From Desulfurococcales archaeon (GTDB lineage: Archaea; Thermoproteota; Thermoprotei_A; Sulfolobales; Fervidicoccaceae), in NCBI GenBank assembly GCA_027048265.1, contig JALTXS010000203.1, positions 1-8,284 of the forward strand: a stretch of 8,284 nt of DNA. Direction: 5' to 3'. Below, one piece after another: positions 5,455-8,284 of this stretch. Numbering within the stretch: the stretch's first letter is position 1; every line of letters starts with the position of its first letter. Position numbers and translations under genes: made by a program. Under the pieces are notes generated by a model that worked only from the letters and a program-made list of their open reading frames with translations, was not told where the DNA came from and searched no databases.

Positions 5455-6471
5455 TTGACGCTGACCATGGGTAGGGAACGGGGCGGGGGCTTCCTCGGGT
5501 GGTTTAAGAGCATATTCTCGGGAAAGCCCGCTGAGCCTGATTGGAAGGAGAAGATGCAGACAATTATAATCATGATACGAGACCAGCAGGACAAGCTAGA
5601 ACAAATATCCTTCAAGATGCAAAAGCGTGCCGAGGAGCTCTTCCAGAGAACAGTAGAGCAGTACAGGAAGGCATCACAGCAAAACATAAGCGAGGATGAG
5701 AAGAAGACCCTTCTTAACATGGCTAGGACCTTCGCTGAGGAGATAAGAGAAATAAAGGCAATACTAAGAGCAATTGGGTTCACCAAGGTCTCACTCGAAA
5801 AAGTGGTACAGAGACTAGAGACTGTTAGGGATGTTAAGGACTTCCATGACGCAATAGTTCCAGTAATGCAGGTTATTCGGGGCGTAAAGCAGGAGATATC
5901 ACCAATATTCCCAAGCATTGGCCATGCCTTAGACGAAGTCCATAGGAACATATCCGAGCTGGCCTTCCAGACAAAGGCTGGCATAGAGTCTCTGCCCACA
6001 GGGAACCTTGCTCCAACTGAGGGTGAAGACGTCGAGAAAATACTGAAGGAGGCGTGGGAAGCTGCCTCGGAGAGTGTTGATAGAAAGATCCCGGAGCCAA
6101 TGAGAGTAATAAGCATTAGGAGCAGGCAGTCGGTGAAGACGCCTCTAGCTAACACGACTTTAGCATCAAAACCTGCTAAAACAGTTAATAGGAAACCCGC
6201 TGCTAGGCCGGTTGACGTTGTGGTGGAGTCTGCTAGGAGTAAGGATAAGGCTAATGAGACTGAGGATGACATTGCTGAGGAGATAAAACTACCTGCATCT
6301 CGCATGTCTATGGCAAGACTTGAGGAGCTGGTCCTAGATGAAATAAAGCTTAATCGTGGAAGGTTCAATGTAGACGAGTTTGCGAGAAAGTATGGTGTAA
6401 GCAAGGACAGGGTATTTGATGCCCTTCAGAGCCTAGTGAGGAAAGGAAAGATAAGGGTCGCTAGGAGATGA
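5455..6471 (+). CDS. cdvB: CdvB, ESCRT-III homologue with C-terminal winged helix
   Basis: CdvB polymerises at the division site, is recruited by CdvA and is disassembled by CdvC. The 338-residue protein has a Gly-rich N-terminus with an amphipathic stretch, GGFLGWFKSIFSGK (11-24), then a helical, highly charged ESCRT-III core (about 28-170), a variable linker (about 180-275) and a winged-helix domain (282-338, from SRMSMARLEELVLDEI to KGKIRVARR). The winged helix marks true CdvB, the CdvA partner, rather than the shorter CdvB paralogues. In the linker KIPEPMRVISI (211-221) is a candidate MIM2-type motif for binding the CdvC MIT domain. The start is a TTG at 5455, chosen because GGGGTGA (5442-5448) lies 6 bases upstream; the in-frame ATG at 5467 would be 18 bases away. 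The gene is not coupled to cdvA: a 296-base gap with possible RNA structure precedes it. Confidence 0.93.
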   Translation: MTLTMGRERGGGFLGWFKSIFSGKPAEPDWKEKMQTIIIMIRDQQDKLEQISFKMQKRAEELFQRTVEQYRKASQQNISEDEKKTLLNMARTFAEEIREIKAILRAIGFTKVSLEKVVQRLETVRDVKDFHDAIVPVMQVIRGVKQEISPIFPSIGHALDEVHRNISELAFQTKAGIESLPTGNLAPTEGEDVEKILKEAWEAASESVDRKIPEPMRVISIRSRQSVKTPLANTTLASKPAKTVNRKPAARPVDVVVESARSKDKANETEDDIAEEIKLPASRMSMARLEELVLDEIKLNRGRFNVDEFARKYGVSKDRVFDALQSLVRKGKIRVARR

Positions 6472-6531
6472 AATACTGGAAAGTGACGGGGATTTAGGCT
6501 CAGCATAGCCCCCAGCCCCAATGTATCACAT

Positions 6532-6621
6532 TATTTTATAGAGAAAATGTTTTTTGACTGATACAGGGGCTTCGGCCTCGGTTTTGCTCTCTAGTACTAT
6601 CTCATAGACTATTTTATAGAG
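6532..6621 (+). repeat. 12-bp direct repeat TATTTTATAGAG
   Basis: Exact copies are at 6532-6543 and 6610-6621, 78 bases apart start to start. Each contains TTTTATA, which resembles a TATA box, so they may be duplicated promoter cores or binding sites. Either would start RNA about 280-380 bases upstream of cdvC, which would mean a long leader or a separate small RNA. Confidence 0.45.
6550..6555 (+). terminator. Possible T-run terminator after cdvB
   Basis: A run of six T at 6550-6555 follows an AT-rich stretch about 80 bases after the cdvB stop. A small inverted repeat, GGCT-cagcat-AGCC, is at 6497-6510, closer to the gene. T runs act as terminators in archaea, so the cdvB transcript may end here. 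Evidence is weak. Confidence 0.3.
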
Positions 6622-6896
6622 TGTTTATCTGCTATCTGTTTGTACCTGCTCCTGCTATGTCACACGGTTTTACAACCATGCTTTGTTAGAATCACTCAGA
6701 TAACTCCTTGGAATACTCCAGATGACGCCATTTTGCTAAAAGTCACTATTCTGTCTAGAGATTTAACCCGGAGAGATTGCTTAATGATAATCGCCGGAAG
6801 TATTCCGCTCTCTGGTTTAAAACCTTTTCAGCACATAATATGTCTCCTCGGGATACTGGAAACGCTGGTGTCAGAAAATCCACTATGCTTTACCGC

Positions 6897-6906
6897 ATTT
6901 AATAAT
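6897..6906 (+). promoter_or_regulatory. TATA-like box of cdvC
   Basis: ATTTAATAAT at 6897-6906 is placed so that transcription would start near 6925-6930, about 20 bases before the ATG of cdvC and just upstream of its Shine-Dalgarno sequence AAAGGTGG (6934-6941). The spacing is what an archaeal promoter with a short leader should show, so cdvC probably can be transcribed on its own. Confidence 0.45.
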
Positions 6907-6946
6907 CAACTACACTACTGCGTTACACTCTGTAAAGGTGGAAAAT

Positions 6947-8077
6947 ATGGCATTCCCCCATCTAAAAGAAATGGCAACGCGCTATGCCAAAGCCGCCGTT
7001 GTAGCTGACAAGGAGGGAGACTACGAGACTGCTATCAAGAATTACAAAAAAGCTGTTGAAATGCTTAATAAGATTATAAAACTATATCCCGATTCCCCTG
7101 TTGTCCCTATTTACAGGGATATGGTTAAGAACTATCTTAAAAGAATAAAGCAACTTGAAGAAAAGAGCACAGAGCCAATAGCTTTTGCCAAGAGAGGCAG
7201 TAGTGAGAGTGATAGCGATCTAGATGACATGTTACTGACCAAGAAGCCCTCCATAAGGTTCGAAGATATTGCAGATTTGGAACACGCAAAGAAGGCTATA
7301 AGAGAAGCCATAATATACCCCATAAAGCGTCCCGATCTCTTTCCACTAGGATGGCCTAGGGGCATACTACTCTTCGGACCCCCAGGATGTGGCAAGACCA
7401 TGCTGGCAGCAGCTGTTGCAAATGAGGTGGACGCTATCTATTTCGAGGTGGACGCTAGCAACATTATGTCAAAGTGGCTTGGAGAGGCGGAGAAGAAGGT
7501 TGCAAGGCTCTTCAAAGTCGCGAGGGATAAGAACCGTGAGGGAAAACCCGTTATCATATTCATAGACGAGCTGGACGCCCTGCTCGGCGTGTATAGCAGC
7601 GAGGTTGGCGGAGAGGTTAGGGTTAGAAACCAGTTTCTAAAAGAAATGGATGGGCTTCTAGACAAGGACAGTAAACACCACATCTACGTAATAGGAGCTA
7701 CGAACAAGCCCTGGAAACTCGACGACGCGTTTGTGAGGAGGTTCAACAAGAGAATATACATACCCCTGCCAAACAAGGAAGCACGCCTCCAGCTTTTCAG
7801 GCTGTACACTAAAAGTCTTAAGCTATCAGACGATGTGAATCTAGAGAAGCTTGCAGAGCTAACAGAGGGTTACTCAGGTAGTGATATACGCGATGTCGCC
7901 GTAGAAGTACAGAATAGGGTCATTAGGGAGTTCTTCGAGAAAATGGGGGGCAGGGGCGATCCCAGGCCCATAACTATGAATGATTTCATGGAAGTGCTAA
8001 AGGTGAGAAGGCCTAGCGTAGACATTTTGATGATTAAACGCCTCGAAGATTGGGCGAAGAGGTTCGGTGCTCTCTAA
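6947..8077 (+). CDS. cdvC: CdvC, Vps4-like AAA ATPase of the Cdv division machinery
   Basis: CdvC is the archaeal Vps4: it uses ATP to pull apart ESCRT-III (CdvB family) polymers during division. From the ATG at 6947 it has 376 residues. An N-terminal MIT domain of three helices (about 1-73, with YAKAAVVADKEGDYETAIKNY) binds ESCRT-III tails. A Ser/Asp-rich linker leads to the AAA domain with Walker A GPPGCGKT (144-151, Lys150), pore loop SKWLGEAEKK (Trp177), Walker B FIDELD (Asp207, Glu208), sensor-1 Asn253 in GATNKP, and arginine fingers Arg264/Arg265 in VRRFNKRIYIPLP. All catalytic residues are present. An in-frame GTG at 6938 would add three residues, but it lies inside the Shine-Dalgarno sequence AAAGGTGG (6934-6941), which serves the ATG at 6947. 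The gene lies far downstream of cdvB, with its own promoter-like box. Confidence 0.94.
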   Translation: MAFPHLKEMATRYAKAAVVADKEGDYETAIKNYKKAVEMLNKIIKLYPDSPVVPIYRDMVKNYLKRIKQLEEKSTEPIAFAKRGSSESDSDLDDMLLTKKPSIRFEDIADLEHAKKAIREAIIYPIKRPDLFPLGWPRGILLFGPPGCGKTMLAAAVANEVDAIYFEVDASNIMSKWLGEAEKKVARLFKVARDKNREGKPVIIFIDELDALLGVYSSEVGGEVRVRNQFLKEMDGLLDKDSKHHIYVIGATNKPWKLDDAFVRRFNKRIYIPLPNKEARLQLFRLYTKSLKLSDDVNLEKLAELTEGYSGSDIRDVAVEVQNRVIREFFEKMGGRGDPRPITMNDFMEVLKVRRPSVDILMIKRLEDWAKRFGAL

Positions 8078-8124
8078 GAACGCGTTAAAAACATTCTATC
8101 CTACGGCGAACGGATTCGTATATA

Positions 8125-8163
8125 GAGGCTCAGCTACCCCGGAGTATGCCGCTCATCGGCCTC
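8125..8163 (-). other. Small inverted repeat framing C-like and D box sequences
   Basis: On the minus strand GAGGC and GCCTC (complements of 8159-8163 and 8125-8129) can form a terminal stem. Directly inside it are CGATGA, one base off the box C core TGATGA, and CTGA, an exact box D, with 19 bases between. This is the arrangement of a C/D kink-turn. It is shorter than usual archaeal C/D RNAs and lacks internal C'/D' boxes, so it may be chance. Confidence 0.2.
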
Positions 8164-8198
8164 CAATGATGCAGACCATGAGAAGCAAGGAGGAATAA

Positions 8199-8273
8199 AT
8201 GATGGGTGCAAGCAGCATTGCCTCGCTCTGGCATGACTTTCTTCATCGCCCTTATAGAATTAGGTGCAGGTAA
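8199..8273 (+). CDS. Possible 24-residue small protein of unknown function
   Basis: An ATG-ATG pair at 8199-8204 follows a near-perfect Shine-Dalgarno sequence, AAGGAGGA (8187-8194), at 4 or 7 bases. The frame runs 24 codons to TAA at 8271-8273, giving MMGASSIASLWHDFLHRPYR followed by IRCR. A TATA-like GTATATAG lies at 8118-8125, about 75 bases upstream. A 10-codon frame (8166-8198) ends immediately before the ATG. The peptide has an aromatic, basic C-terminal half and resembles nothing I recognise. It could be a real micro-gene, a leader peptide for a gene past the window, or chance. Confidence 0.22.
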   Translation: MMGASSIASLWHDFLHRPYRIRCR

Positions 8274-8284
8274 TTAAAAAAGAA

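Larger units (their letters stand above)
6472..6946 (+). other. Long gap between cdvB and cdvC without a convincing gene
   Basis: About 475 bases separate the cdvB stop from the chosen cdvC start. The only long reading frame (6640-7008) lacks a ribosome binding site, starts at TTG, runs into cdvC in another frame and resembles no protein I know. The gap holds a GGCT/AGCC hairpin just after cdvB (6497-6510), two copies of TATTTTATAGAG, a T6 run (6550-6555), a palindrome CGGAAgtaTTCCG (6795-6807), a palindrome GGTTTaAAACC with TATA character (6814-6824), and a TATA-like box at 6897-6906. This fits termination after cdvB and separate initiation of cdvC. Confidence 0.5.

Noticed and set aside
5322..6404. 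A 360-codon open frame on the minus strand, opposite cdvB.
   Set aside because: It lies almost wholly antisense to a clear CdvB, is full of Ser/Leu as expected from the reverse of a Glu/Lys/Arg-rich coding strand, and matches no family I know.
6640..7008. A 122-codon plus-strand frame in the cdvB-cdvC gap, with an inner ATG at 6784 preceded by GGAGAG.
   Set aside because: The TTG start has no ribosome binding site, the frame overlaps the start of cdvC by about 60 bases, and its Cys-rich, irregular composition does not look like a folded protein. The inner ATG version (75 codons) has the same overlap problem; kept only as a remote possibility.

Overview
The window looks like a chromosomal segment of a thermophilic crenarchaeon (Thermoproteota), most likely a member of the Desulfurococcales or a relative. 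The main reason is a complete cdvA-cdvB-cdvC set, the ESCRT-III/Vps4 type division machinery typical of Crenarchaeota outside the Thermoproteales. Supporting signs are the heavy use of AGA/AGG and ATA codons, TTG and GTG starts, strong Shine-Dalgarno sequences of the GGAGG and GGGGTGA kind, and AT-rich TATA-like boxes. No mobile element, CRISPR array, rRNA or tRNA was seen. The species cannot be fixed from the sequence alone.

Left end (1-385, minus strand): the N-terminal 128 codons of an archaeal type I signal peptidase, cut by the window edge. It is divergent from the next block, and the 214-base gap between them carries a perfect 8-bp inverted repeat.

Metabolic block (600-4292, plus strand): gcvPA, gcvPB and mptE overlap by 4 and 14 bases and are almost certainly one operon. 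GcvPA and GcvPB are the two halves of the glycine decarboxylase (P protein) of the glycine cleavage system. MptE is the archaeal 6-hydroxymethyl-7,8-dihydropterin pyrophosphokinase, which helps make the tetrahydropterin C1 carrier. The operon therefore joins a step that releases a C1 unit from glycine with a step that builds the cofactor accepting that unit. GcvT and GcvH are not in the window.

Division block (4439-8077, plus strand): cdvA (PRC-barrel plus coiled coil), cdvB (ESCRT-III core, linker, C-terminal winged helix) and cdvC (MIT domain plus Vps4-type AAA ATPase). In the known system CdvA recruits CdvB to the membrane at mid-cell and CdvC remodels the CdvB polymer. The genes are spread out, with 296 bases between cdvA and cdvB and about 475 between cdvB and the cdvC start. 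The first gap holds a GC-rich segment with mutually exclusive helices that could be a structured leader of cdvB. The second holds TATA-like direct repeats, a T run and a separate promoter-like box close to cdvC. This layout suggests separately controlled transcripts rather than one tight operon.

Right end (8078-8284): no large gene. It holds a 24-codon reading frame with a very good Shine-Dalgarno sequence and a small kink-turn-like inverted repeat on the minus strand, both unproven.
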